A stretch of DNA of 22,618 nt from Bacillota bacterium (GTDB lineage Bacteria > Bacillota > Clostridia > Lachnospirales > Lachnospiraceae), in contig JAEWIZ010000035.1 in the NCBI GenBank assembly GCA_023386815.1, positions 1 to 22,618 on the forward strand. Direction: 5' to 3'. The notes below the pieces were generated by a model. That model was not told where the DNA came from. It searched no databases and saw nothing but the letters and a program-made list of their open reading frames with translations. Below, one piece after another: positions 6,742 through 14,249 of the stretch (the stretch's first letter is position 1; each line of letters opens with the position of its first letter). The position numbers and the translations under genes were made by a program.

Positions 6742-7857
6742 ATGGCTTATTTAGGTGAAAGCATTCCGAAATTAGGTTTCGGGTTTATGAGACTACCAAT
6801 GATCGGTGAAGAAATCGATATGGAACAGACGAAGGAAATGGTCGATCTTTTTATGAGCAAGGGCTTCAGTTATTTCGATTCCTCTTGGGGCTATAGCGGT
6901 GGAAAATCAGAAGAAGCAATAAAAACGGCAATTGTTGACCGCTATCCGCGAGAGAGTTTTCAAATAGCGACAAAATGCCCTGTATGGCTTGTAAAAACAG
7001 AAGAAGAAGCAAAAAACATGATCTGGACTTCATTAGAGCGTACCGGTGCGGGATATATCGACTATTATCTGTTACATAATCTGGGAGACAGTCGGACACA
7101 ATGCTTTGAGGATTTTGGAATGTGGGACTATGTCCGTGAACTTAAGGAAAAAGGTGTGGTACGCCACATTGGTTTTTCCATCCATGACAATGCAGAGGCA
7201 CTTAATAAGATACTGACGGAACACCCTGAGATGGAATTTGTTCAATTCCAATTGAACTACGATGACTGGGAGAGCCCCACCATTCAGGCCAGAAAATGCT
7301 ATGAGGTGGCAAAAAAGCATCAAAAGCCTATTGTTGTTATGGAGCCGGTTAAGGGCGGTCTATTGGCAAATCCCACTCAGAGTATCCGGAAAATATTTGA
7401 AGACTACGATCCAAAGGCTTCGCTGGCATCCTGGGCAATACGCTATGCTGCCTCTTTGGACAATATCATTACGGTATTAAGTGGAATGTCTACCATTGAT
7501 CAGGTACGGGATAATGTATCCTTTATGGAAAAGTTCAAACCCCTTAGCCAAGCAGAAGCTGAAGTCGTGGAGAAGGCTAGGAAAGCAATCAGTGAAATTC
7601 CTAATGTGCCTTGTACTGGCTGCAGATATTGTCTGGAAGGCTGTCCACAGAACATACTCATCCCTAATGTTTTTGCTGCCTACAATCGTATGCTGATTTA
7701 TGATGATCTGGCAAGTGCAAAAAGTCGTTATGGGTTTGAAACCAGAGTAAACGGTAAAGCCTCGGATTGTATTGCCTGTGGAAACTGCGAGCATGTCTGT
7801 CCCCAGCATATTAAGATTATTGAAAATTTAAATACCATAGCTGAGGTACTGGAATAA
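6742..7857 (+). CDS. Aldo/keto reductase with C-terminal 2x[4Fe-4S] ferredoxin domain
   Basis: The product is 371 aa. Residues 1-285 are an aldo/keto reductase (beta/alpha)8 barrel: GFGFMRLPM (12-20), FDSSWGYSGGKSEE (45-58) with catalytic D46 and Y51, active-site K78 (IATKCP), and LLHNL (110-114) with H112. Residues 291-353 add two ferredoxin-type Cys clusters, C291-C294-C297-C301 and C343-C346-C349-C353, each ending in C-P. This architecture is common in anaerobes, where the barrel probably receives electrons from or passes them to the Fe-S clusters; substrates are mostly unassigned. Strong ribosome site (AGGAGGAG). It converges with the hydrolase operon; I see no clear terminator in the 36-bp gap. 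Confidence 0.9.
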   Translation: MAYLGESIPKLGFGFMRLPMIGEEIDMEQTKEMVDLFMSKGFSYFDSSWGYSGGKSEEAIKTAIVDRYPRESFQIATKCPVWLVKTEEEAKNMIWTSLERTGAGYIDYYLLHNLGDSRTQCFEDFGMWDYVRELKEKGVVRHIGFSIHDNAEALNKILTEHPEMEFVQFQLNYDDWESPTIQARKCYEVAKKHQKPIVVMEPVKGGLLANPTQSIRKIFEDYDPKASLASWAIRYAASLDNIITVLSGMSTIDQVRDNVSFMEKFKPLSQAEAEVVEKARKAISEIPNVPCTGCRYCLEGCPQNILIPNVFAAYNRMLIYDDLASAKSRYGFETRVNGKASDCIACGNCEHVCPQHIKIIENLNTIAEVLE

Positions 7858-7893
7858 TAAAGGGAATCCCGGTATTGGATGGCAAATGAGAAC

Positions 7894-8640
7894 TCACTTA
7901 CAGAGGAAGGTTCTAACTAAATCGATATACTTTTGAGACTCCTTTAAGCTTAACTCCCCATGCCTCCTATCTGGAGCAATATACAATTCGCTTCCAGGGA
8001 TTGTTTCATGGAGTCTTTGCGCAGATTTTTTCATCATAGGAATCTCTTTTTCTCCGACAATAACCAACACTTTGGCCTTTGTATTTGCAAGGGCCTCTTT
8101 TAATTCATAAGTTCCATTGCTCAAGGTTAGATTGATTAATGATTGTTTCGACATATGTAGACTTTCCTGGTAGTACAGTTCAAACATATTGGAAGGAACG
8201 CAAAGCGAATTTGCTTGTAGCTTTGAAAACCACCGTTGTTTAATTAGTCCGTAACACAACTGATAGGTAGGAACGGTCAAGCATGTAATACCTCTGATCG
8301 GGTAGACCAATGCACTTTCAATGATCGCATATTGTGCAATATGATCTCTTTGGGAAAGCACTTCAGTTACGATTTGTGCTCCTATCGATAACCCTGCAAT
8401 TGCATAGACCTGTCCATTACAGTTTGCATCTATGTAATGAATCAATTTTGTGGCGGAATTAGAAATACTAATAAAGGTTTCTTGAGCAGCTTCTCCATGT
8501 CCATCAATAATTGGTGTGATTACATGAAATTCTTTTTGAAATTCATCAATGATAGGTAGTAATGACCAGTCGGATAGGCCGCCACCATGGAGAAAAATCA
8601 TTGTTGGCGATTCCTTATGTCCAGTTTCCTTAAATATCAT
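7894..8640 (-). CDS. Alpha/beta-hydrolase
   Basis: The product is 248 aa with the alpha/beta-hydrolase fold. HGGGLSDW (18-25) forms the oxyanion hole, AGLSIGAQ (82-89) is the nucleophile elbow with Ser85 in G-L-S-I-G, and PDRRHGEL (223-230) holds the probable catalytic His227; the acid is probably in VGEKE (about 195-199). No signal peptide, so it is likely cytosolic. Its ATG lies inside the end of the preceding hydrolase gene (11-bp overlap), so translation is probably coupled. Likely an esterase or lactonase-like enzyme; the substrate is not predictable. It is the last gene of the tetR-hydrolase-hydrolase operon. Confidence 0.87.
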   Translation of the reverse strand: MIFKETGHKESPTMIFLHGGGLSDWSLLPIIDEFQKEFHVITPIIDGHGEAAQETFISISNSATKLIHYIDANCNGQVYAIAGLSIGAQIVTEVLSQRDHIAQYAIIESALVYPIRGITCLTVPTYQLCYGLIKQRWFSKLQANSLCVPSNMFELYYQESLHMSKQSLINLTLSNGTYELKEALANTKAKVLVIVGEKEIPMMKKSAQRLHETIPGSELYIAPDRRHGELSLKESQKYIDLVRTFLCK

Positions 8641-9448
8641 ATAATTCCTTCCCTTGAATAAAATTTTCTATTTCTAGGTTAACTTGGTCCGGATTGTCCC
8701 CATTGGAAAAATGCGCGGCATGCTTAATGATATGCAGAGGGTAGCCTGTTGTCTTAGCCCAGGCTTTGTTGTATTGTGCTACTTTCCCGGTAGTGTCACT
8801 GTCACCAAGTAGTAGTAGCACTGGACAATTAAAATTGACATCCTTATTTTCTTTCGCAAATCTTCCATAGGCAATATCCATTTGTTCGATGATCTCAGCT
8901 TTTGATAAAGGCTCAAGCATTTCTTTCATTTTTTTGTAGGAATAGTCCGTTTTAGAAACGGATTTTGCCATGCTTTCTCGTAGCATTTTGTCGGTAAACA
9001 ATTTTCCGATGGGTGCTACTTGCTTCAACCACCATAAATCTGATTTTGAATAAAACTCAATTCCAAAGGGAGTGGTATCAAGCATTACCATTCGATCTAC
9101 GAATTCCGGATAGTGATATGCAAATTCCTGACTTGGATAGCCGCCCATTGACATTCCTACCAGAACTGCCTTTGGAATATTCTCTCTATCTAAGATAGAT
9201 TTTAATTCTTTTGCTGTCTGTTCATAAGAAAAATTTTGATAAGGCCTAGATAATCCATGTAACGGTACATCCCATGTAATCACCGTATAGTTTTCTCTGA
9301 AATCTTCAACCTGTTTTTCAAACATGGTATGATTTGCAGTTAGTCCATGTGTAAATACAATACATTTTGCATTCGGATTACGATTCTTTAGAATCCAGTA
9401 ATGAACACAACCGTGACTGGATTCCATTTGTTTATGTTCAGCGCTCAT
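8630..9448 (-). CDS. Alpha/beta-hydrolase
   Basis: The product is 272 aa. HGLTANHTMF (34-43) is the oxyanion loop, DVPLHGLSRP (60-69) the family's D-x-x-G-x-G-x-S-like motif, GMSMGG (98-103) the nucleophile elbow with Ser100, LLGDSDTTG the acid-bearing loop (Asp216 or Asp218), and HAAHFSNGDNP (243-253) supplies His246. This is the pattern of carboxylesterase/MhpC-like hydrolases. The start is ATG 9448 with GGGGAGGG just upstream; a longer frame reaching 9487 would overlap the regulator gene and lacks a better ribosome site. The two hydrolases are only distantly alike, so they probably act in sequence or on different substrates of one inducing compound. Confidence 0.87.
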   Translation of the reverse strand: MSAEHKQMESSHGCVHYWILKNRNPNAKCIVFTHGLTANHTMFEKQVEDFRENYTVITWDVPLHGLSRPYQNFSYEQTAKELKSILDRENIPKAVLVGMSMGGYPSQEFAYHYPEFVDRMVMLDTTPFGIEFYSKSDLWWLKQVAPIGKLFTDKMLRESMAKSVSKTDYSYKKMKEMLEPLSKAEIIEQMDIAYGRFAKENKDVNFNCPVLLLLGDSDTTGKVAQYNKAWAKTTGYPLHIIKHAAHFSNGDNPDQVNLEIENFIQGKELYDI

Positions 9449-9462
9449 GATTCCCTCCCCAG

Positions 9463-10068
9463 CTATTTTTGATATACTTTTTCCCACATAAGAATTAATC
9501 TTTCGAAATCTGATTTTAGCTTATCTACATTGATATCGCCCTGCATAAATGCCCGATGGAGATATCCATCAGAAGCCCAAACCATTTCCTGATACATTTG
9601 ATGGATATCAATATCATCTCGCAGCATTCCGATGTCTATGATTTCAAACGCTTTTTTCTCACTGCTTTGATTGATTTGTTGAAAGCTATCCTGAATTTCT
9701 TTCTTCACCTCAATATTTTCCTCATAGTATGCTCTTAATGAGAATTCACTCACATAGGGGTATTCTCTCAGTAGATTACATTTTCCAATCAGAGAGCGCC
9801 TTAGCATTTCAAAATAGTTGCTTGTTCCCAAGACATCTTGTTCCTTCATTGCAGCACTTGTTAACTCGACTGATTTTTCCCACAAAAATAAATAAAGCTC
9901 TTTTTTGTTTTTAAAATGGTAAAAAAGCAGAGATTTCGAAATACCCGCCTTTGCAGCTATTTCTGCTACAGGAGCCTTTTTATATGAGCTTTGTGAAAAA
10001 ACCTGGAAACCCATATTAATTATGTTTCGTTGTTTATCCTCAGGTAAACTTAAGAAACCTTGATTCAT
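9463..10068 (-). CDS. TetR/AcrR family transcriptional regulator
   Basis: The product is about 201 aa. The HTH occupies roughly residues 10-55: EDKQRNIINMGFQVFSQ, then APVAEIAAKAGISKSLLFYHFKNKKEL, a classic TetR recognition helix (ISKSLLFYHF). The C-terminal half is a helical ligand domain with a conserved YPYVSEF-like segment seen in regulators of hydrolase and efflux genes. I chose ATG 10068 (MNQGFLSLP); an in-frame TTG at 10101 is possible but has no ribosome site. It is the first gene of the minus-strand operon ending at 7894 (14-bp gap to the next gene), so it most likely represses its own operon through the CTGACC sites upstream. Confidence 0.87.
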   Translation of the reverse strand: MNQGFLSLPEDKQRNIINMGFQVFSQSSYKKAPVAEIAAKAGISKSLLFYHFKNKKELYLFLWEKSVELTSAAMKEQDVLGTSNYFEMLRRSLIGKCNLLREYPYVSEFSLRAYYEENIEVKKEIQDSFQQINQSSEKKAFEIIDIGMLRDDIDIHQMYQEMVWASDGYLHRAFMQGDINVDKLKSDFERLILMWEKVYQK

Positions 10069-10130
10069 ATTAATTACCACGCCTTTCTGGGATACCTGCA
10101 AACTCTGAGGTCTCGCAGGCTAAAAGTTGC

Positions 10131-10152
10131 GTGTGAAAATTGATGTTCACAC
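10131..10152 (-). promoter_or_regulatory. Leader hairpin of the TetR-hydrolase operon
   Basis: GTGTGAA (10131-10137) and TTCACAC (10146-10152) form a 7-bp stem with an 8-nt loop in the presumed 5' leader, next to an unused GGAGG-like stretch (10154-10159). Function unknown. Confidence 0.35.
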
Positions 10153-10159
10153 AGTCCTC

Positions 10160-10205
10160 CTGACCAATTCGGTTAGTATACTTATATGCTAATATGACTG
10201 ACCAA
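10160..10205 (-). promoter_or_regulatory. TetR operator pair around the hydrolase-operon promoter
   Basis: CTGACCAATTCGGTTAG (10160-10176) is a near-perfect inverted repeat; its left half recurs as CTGACCAA at 10198-10205, 38 bp away. Between them is a minus-strand -10 (TATACT, 10180-10175); the second half-site overlaps the -35 region (TTGGTC or TGGTCA, 18-19 nt away). A repressor bound here would cover both promoter boxes. Confidence 0.55.
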
Positions 10206-10405
10206 AATTGTAAAGGCCCCTCGTTGAAAGCATTACCAGATTTAGGTTAATAGTATCGGAGTACTCCTTAGAACATTTGGTAATATAGAAAAACTTTCTG
10301 ATGCACTTGAATTACAATAAAACTAGAAGTAAAATGGAAATAAAGACCAAATAGCTTACATAATGAGGAAAAAGGTAAATTTAAGTGAAAAAAGGAGGAA
10401 AACAA
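10206..10405. other. Intergenic region before the GH5 gene
   Basis: This is part of the longest gene-free gap (10069-10405). It holds a perfect 10-bp palindrome, GGAGTACTCC (10258-10267), a distant inverted repeat ATTACCA/TGGTAAT (10232-10238, 10278-10284) and the GH5 promoter. I see no RNA gene or convincing small ORF. Confidence 0.4.
10307..10335 (+). promoter_or_regulatory. Promoter for the GH5 gene
   Basis: TTGAAT (10307-10312), a 17-nt spacer and TAAAAT (10330-10335), about 70 nt before the start codon. The match is moderate. Confidence 0.45.
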
Positions 10406-12859
10406 TTGTTCAGACATTTCATTCAGCAGAAGCAACATAAGCTTCCGAAAGTAGTAAGACAAATACTATGTATCTTTTTTTCTTTCTCCATTTTTCTTAA
10501 TTCCTCTTCACCAGCATTCGCAGATGTAGTGAAGATCATTTCAGTAGAAAATATTAGCCGGACGGTTTCTGTAAATGAGGAATTTAAGTTACCTAAGACA
10601 GTTCCAGCAACTATGAGCAATAAGGTGATTCAGAATGTAGCCGTGACCTGGAATACAAAACAGGTGTCTACAGAGAAGACCGGAACCTACACGTTTACTG
10701 GAACCATCAAGGGATACAAGAAAAAGATTAGCCTCACCTTAAAGGTAACATTTGCCTCAGAGAATAATGAAGAGATTAATCGAGGAATAACTCTTGGCAT
10801 TGTACCTAAGGAACTTCAGAGCGACTATGACAAAACTCTGACCTTTGCTCAGTATAGCAAGCTGTTAACTAACTTAGTCCGAATCTGGGATAAGAATAAG
10901 CTCTCTGAATGGAAGAAAAAAATTGCCTTAGCTGCGGTTTCTAACAAGGAAATGCATCGTGAGGATGGCATTTTGGCAACAGCTTATGCTATGGTGCTTA
11001 TGGGCGCTAACCGGTTGGATGCTATTTACGATAATACAATACAAATATCCCAGGAGGAGATAGATCTTCAGATGAAAGATCTATCTTGGAATTATCCCTT
11101 ATTTCCAGACTGGGAGAAAAAGACCTTCGGAAATTCCAACTATATGTGGGGTGGAGTCTGCACCAGTATACAGAAGGTCTCAAAGAAGAGTCTTCAAGCA
11201 ATTTACCCCTATGATTTCAAGACACACTCCCTCCATCTTCAAAAGCCTCTGAACCGCAGAGACGGTATTATTGCTGTCATACGTCTTGCGGAAACAGATC
11301 CAAGGATTCTAGAACCGAAGGCTACTTATGTATCTGTAAATAAGGTAGGAACCTATAATCACTCAATTATAACAAAGGAAAGTCTGAGCAAAGCATCACA
11401 ATTACCGATGCCCACGCAGGAGAGCCTTCCAAGCAGTTGGAAAGGAGTGGGGTTGTCCGCACGCAAGGACGGTCGACATGTTTATCGGGATTTTTCTGAA
11501 TCCGATATCCGTTTCATGGCCGACAATGGCTTTAATTTCACGAGAGTTTTTCTAGGGTTTGATACATTGCGCTTTCCGGATTACCCCAAGGATGCATCTT
11601 TGGTCAATGAGCGGGAGCTGGAAGAGCTGGATCAGCTAATTGCTTGGGGAATTAAATATGGGGTGCATATCCAGATTTCTATGATCAAGATTCCCTCCAC
11701 CAAGGCAGAAGGCTGGAAAGGGGCTGATTACCCGAAGGCAAAGGAATGGCAGCTCATGCAGGAATATTGGACAATGTTTGGAAGAAGGTACGCGGGAATT
11801 TCAAGCAGATATGTCTCCTTTGATCTAGCAAACGAGCTGGAGCCGGATGTAAACCGCATAAAAGATGCTTCGAAGGAAATCAAGAAAGTAGTAGAGGGAA
11901 TTCGGGGAGTTGATGTAAATCGAGTTCTGCTGTATTCCTTTCAGGGGAATCCGAGGCTGGAGTGGGTGGATGCCATGGCTTCGTTAGGACTAGCCATTGG
12001 TTGTCACCCCTATTATCCTCAATACATTGCAACCTCTGACTCCTCCTATGCGCAGATGAATCCATATGCTGTGCCGGTATGGCCGGTGGTTTGGTTTCCT
12101 ATGGGGAAAATAAGCAATGGACGTGCACCTTTGGTATTGACAGGAGCTGTTTCTGACAGTGAGTTGTCCCTGCATTTTCATAATTCCAGCGAGTCCGTAA
12201 AGGTTGAGGTTATCGCTGATGGAAAAACGATAGAATCCTTCAAACCTCAAGGGAGCCTGGGTGATGATGGACAATACTACTATTATGACAAACTTTATAA
12301 AGCTGCAATTCCGTCAGGGACAAAAGAAGTGAAGGTACAGATCTCAGAAGGATATGCTTACATTGATACAGTTATTCTCAAGGGGACTTTTGGGGAAGTT
12401 CGTATGATGCCTCATGATGTGTGTGACTATTTTGATGATGCAGACCCGCTTGTGTTGGTAGTCAGCTCGAATGGAACCTACACCAATTCTGAAAATCGTA
12501 TGATTGAAGGGAACGGAGTTTTTGAGGCTGACATTCTGCCAATGTTTGATATCGCAAAGAAATACAAGGTAGGCTTTATGATAAACGAATTTGGGATCTT
12601 CGGTACAAAAGTATATTGGGACAATAAGGTGGTTGCAGCGTATCATGACTCAGTGCTGAGAATGTTGGAAGAAAAAGGAATCGGCTGGTCTTATTGTGAG
12701 CTATACAATTATTTTGGGAAACATATTGTGTTAATGACCGGCGAGTCTCAATGGAAGGGAACGACAGTGAGCAAGAAGACCTACACATATAAAGATCATG
12801 TAGATACCATCTATTATAATAAGGAGCTACTGGAGGTCTTTCGTAAATATACAAAGTAG
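10406..12859 (+). CDS. Secreted SLH/Ig-like protein with glycoside hydrolase family 5-like domain
   Basis: The product is about 817 aa. I chose TTG 10406 because AGGAGG lies 7 nt upstream; a GTG at 10385 would bury that site inside the gene. The signal peptide is a basic start, hydrophobic ILCIFFSFSIFL, and a probable cut after AFA (about residue 39). Residues 40-118 resemble a bacterial Ig-like (Big_4) domain. Residues 125-300 hold SLH-like segments (TFAQYSKLLTNLVRIW; HREDGILATAYAMVLMG; NRRDGIIAVIRLAE) that could anchor it to the wall. From about 340 on is a cellulase-type barrel: FMADNGFNFTRVFLGF, acid/base Glu477 in LANELEP, HPYYP, and nucleophile Glu728 in MINEFG. A beta-rich insert (about 575-660) looks like a carbohydrate-binding module. 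Likely a surface beta-glycanase. Confidence 0.83.
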   Translation: MFRHFIQQKQHKLPKVVRQILCIFFSFSIFLNSSSPAFADVVKIISVENISRTVSVNEEFKLPKTVPATMSNKVIQNVAVTWNTKQVSTEKTGTYTFTGTIKGYKKKISLTLKVTFASENNEEINRGITLGIVPKELQSDYDKTLTFAQYSKLLTNLVRIWDKNKLSEWKKKIALAAVSNKEMHREDGILATAYAMVLMGANRLDAIYDNTIQISQEEIDLQMKDLSWNYPLFPDWEKKTFGNSNYMWGGVCTSIQKVSKKSLQAIYPYDFKTHSLHLQKPLNRRDGIIAVIRLAETDPRILEPKATYVSVNKVGTYNHSIITKESLSKASQLPMPTQESLPSSWKGVGLSARKDGRHVYRDFSESDIRFMADNGFNFTRVFLGFDTLRFPDYPKDASLVNERELEELDQLIAWGIKYGVHIQISMIKIPSTKAEGWKGADYPKAKEWQLMQEYWTMFGRRYAGISSRYVSFDLANELEPDVNRIKDASKEIKKVVEGIRGVDVNRVLLYSFQGNPRLEWVDAMASLGLAIGCHPYYPQYIATSDSSYAQMNPYAVPVWPVVWFPMGKISNGRAPLVLTGAVSDSELSLHFHNSSESVKVEVIADGKTIESFKPQGSLGDDGQYYYYDKLYKAAIPSGTKEVKVQISEGYAYIDTVILKGTFGEVRMMPHDVCDYFDDADPLVLVVSSNGTYTNSENRMIEGNGVFEADILPMFDIAKKYKVGFMINEFGIFGTKVYWDNKVVAAYHDSVLRMLEEKGIGWSYCELYNYFGKHIVLMTGESQWKGTTVSKKTYTYKDHVDTIYYNKELLEVFRKYTK

Positions 12860-12957
12860 TTATTATTTTTATAATCCAGAAAAGTATTGTTCTTATTAAT
12901 TAAATAAACTCTTTTCCGTAAGAAATACCAATATTACATGAATCAGAGGTGGCTGTT

Positions 12958-13449
12958 TTGAAAAGACAAATAAGAATAGTTATCATAATATTAGTTGCTT
13001 TCATCCTTGCTTCGTCAATAACAAATACAATATTAGCTGCTCCTATTAAGAAGCTTGCAGTTAAGATGGATGAGAATGCGGAGCCGTTTTGGAAAGATGT
13101 TGACATCTCCGATAATATAATTTCAATGAGTGGTTTTACCTGGGGCAATACACAGGGTACGCAAGGTTATCCGATGGGAAGTGGCTTGGATATAACCGAA
13201 CACCCCAATATAAATTGTAATTTGCGGATTCATGATAATCTGTTCCTAGGGAGCTATGGATGGATGTTCATTTGCCAACTGCCTGACAAAAATCGGCCAG
13301 AGATATACAATAATACCTTCTGCACTTTGACAATGAGTTCGTTGCCTTTCATCAATAGAAACTACACCCAATATCCAGCTGGGCAGACTGAGAAATATAT
13401 GAGTACCATATTTGGAAATAAAACAAACAAGGTCATTGTTATAAACTAA
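12958..13449 (+). CDS. Short secreted protein, possible truncated beta-helix protein
   Basis: The product is about 163 aa. The start is TTG 12958, 5 nt after AGAGGTGG; an upstream GTG (12949) lies within that site. The N-terminus is a clear signal peptide (IRIVIIILVAFILASSI, cut near ILA-AP). The mature part is Asn/Asp-rich with short strand-turn runs (DISDNIISMSG, NCNLRIHDNLFLG, PEIYNNTFC) that look like rungs of a right-handed parallel beta-helix, but only about three rungs are present, too few for a stable polysaccharide lyase. It may be the remnant of a longer protein with its middle deleted. It lies about 98 bp after the GH5 gene and may share its transcript. No enzyme motif is visible. 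Confidence 0.6.
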   Translation: MKRQIRIVIIILVAFILASSITNTILAAPIKKLAVKMDENAEPFWKDVDISDNIISMSGFTWGNTQGTQGYPMGSGLDITEHPNINCNLRIHDNLFLGSYGWMFICQLPDKNRPEIYNNTFCTLTMSSLPFINRNYTQYPAGQTEKYMSTIFGNKTNKVIVIN

Positions 13450-13457
13450 TCTCAAAG

Positions 13458-13472
13458 AGTAGATATTCTACT
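13458..13472 (+). terminator. Small hairpin after the secreted protein gene
   Basis: AGTAGA-TAT-TCTACT is a perfect 6-bp stem with a 3-nt loop, 9 nt after the stop codon. There is no strong U-tract after it, so terminator activity is uncertain. It could instead be the LE-type hairpin of the IS200 remnant that follows. Confidence 0.35.
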
Positions 13473-13481
13473 ATTAGGTAA

Positions 13482-13542
13482 AAACCTCCTGTGTTAATAG
13501 TAATGTGGATTTGCCAACCACAAAAATATTCACAGGAGGTTT
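13482..13542 (+). mobile_element. Orphan IS200-type leader (RBS-hiding hairpin) without transposase
   Basis: AAACCTCCTGTG (13482-13493) pairs perfectly with CACAGGAGGTTT (13531-13542). Inside is a second stem, TGTGG/CCACA, around ATTTGCCAA. The same layout and an 18-nt identical core (TTTGCCAACCACAAAAAT) occur at the right edge of the window, where they precede a presumed tnpA start. Here no start codon or transposase follows; the aldolase gene ends 17 bp away. It is therefore a solo IS remnant, and on the minus strand its T-rich flank could make it a terminator for the deoR-aldolase transcript. Confidence 0.6.
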
Positions 13543-13558
13543 CTGAGAAGAAATACAT

Positions 13559-14236
13559 TTATAGATCAAAAATACTGATATTGCCATTAACCAAAACCCA
13601 GTCTGCCGTAAAATCCTCGACGGCTTTTGTTATATCAGGCATTAATAAGGCAGATTCGATTAAAGAAGGGATCATGGTGGCTGTCTGCGCACCGGCCATA
13701 AAGGCTTTATTTACCTGTCCAATATTTTTAAAGCTGGCTGCCAGAATTTTTGTTTTATAGTTGTAGGTTCGTATCATTTGCGCAAAGGAAGAGATGATTT
13801 CTTCCGGATTAATGTTCAAGTTCTCCATACGATTGTAATAGGGTGCAATAAAGTCAGCTCCGGCTTCCATAGCAAGAAATCCTTGGTTTTGTGTATAAAT
13901 GGCAGTTGCCGTAACATTGACGTTTTGAGCCTTTAATGTCTTAATCGCTTTGATACCCTCAAGGGTGACAGGGATTTTTATATAAACCTTTTCATCCACA
14001 TTATTAAGAATGGCTGCCGTATCTTTGAGCATACCTTCATAATCACCAGCTATAACCTGAATATGTAAGGTCTTATCCATACCGATGATAGTTCGGATGG
14101 CTCTCATATGTGAAAAAAAATCAATCTTACCTTCCGATTTAAGGATGCTGGGATTGGAAGTAACTCCTGTGATAGGTAGATAATCATTAAACTTCTTGAT
14201 GTCTTCTAAATTGGCGGTATCTAATAAATATTCCAT
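13559..14236 (-). CDS. Fructose-6-phosphate aldolase / transaldolase-like (TalC/FSA) protein
   Basis: The product is 225 aa, the usual length of short FSA/TalC-type class I aldolases. MEYLLDTANLEDIKKF (1-16), GVTSNPSILKSEGK (24-37) with the T-S-N-P-S motif, YIKIPVT (85-91) with Schiff-base Lys87, and APYYNRM (131-137) with the Tyr of the FSA active site are all present. Such enzymes reversibly cleave fructose 6-phosphate or related ketose phosphates to dihydroxyacetone or another ketone plus an aldehyde phosphate. The start is ATG 14236 with GAAAGGA upstream. It follows the DeoR gene by 13 bp, so both are one transcript. The true donor/acceptor pair is not deducible. Confidence 0.88.
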   Translation of the reverse strand: MEYLLDTANLEDIKKFNDYLPITGVTSNPSILKSEGKIDFFSHMRAIRTIIGMDKTLHIQVIAGDYEGMLKDTAAILNNVDEKVYIKIPVTLEGIKAIKTLKAQNVNVTATAIYTQNQGFLAMEAGADFIAPYYNRMENLNINPEEIISSFAQMIRTYNYKTKILAASFKNIGQVNKAFMAGAQTATMIPSLIESALLMPDITKAVEDFTADWVLVNGNISIFDL

Positions 14237-14249
14237 GTTGATATCCTTT

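Noticed and set aside
10141..10160. A GGAGG-like site on the minus strand followed by GTG-TGA, as a start-stop leader
   Set aside because: Spacing of about 3 nt is too short and the frame ends at once; nothing shows it is translated.
13458..13472. AGTAGA-TAT-TCTACT as the IS200 LE hairpin
   Set aside because: The stem differs entirely from CACCGGC/GCCGGTG at 22505 and its distance to the leader differs (11 versus 32 nt), so homology is not shown.
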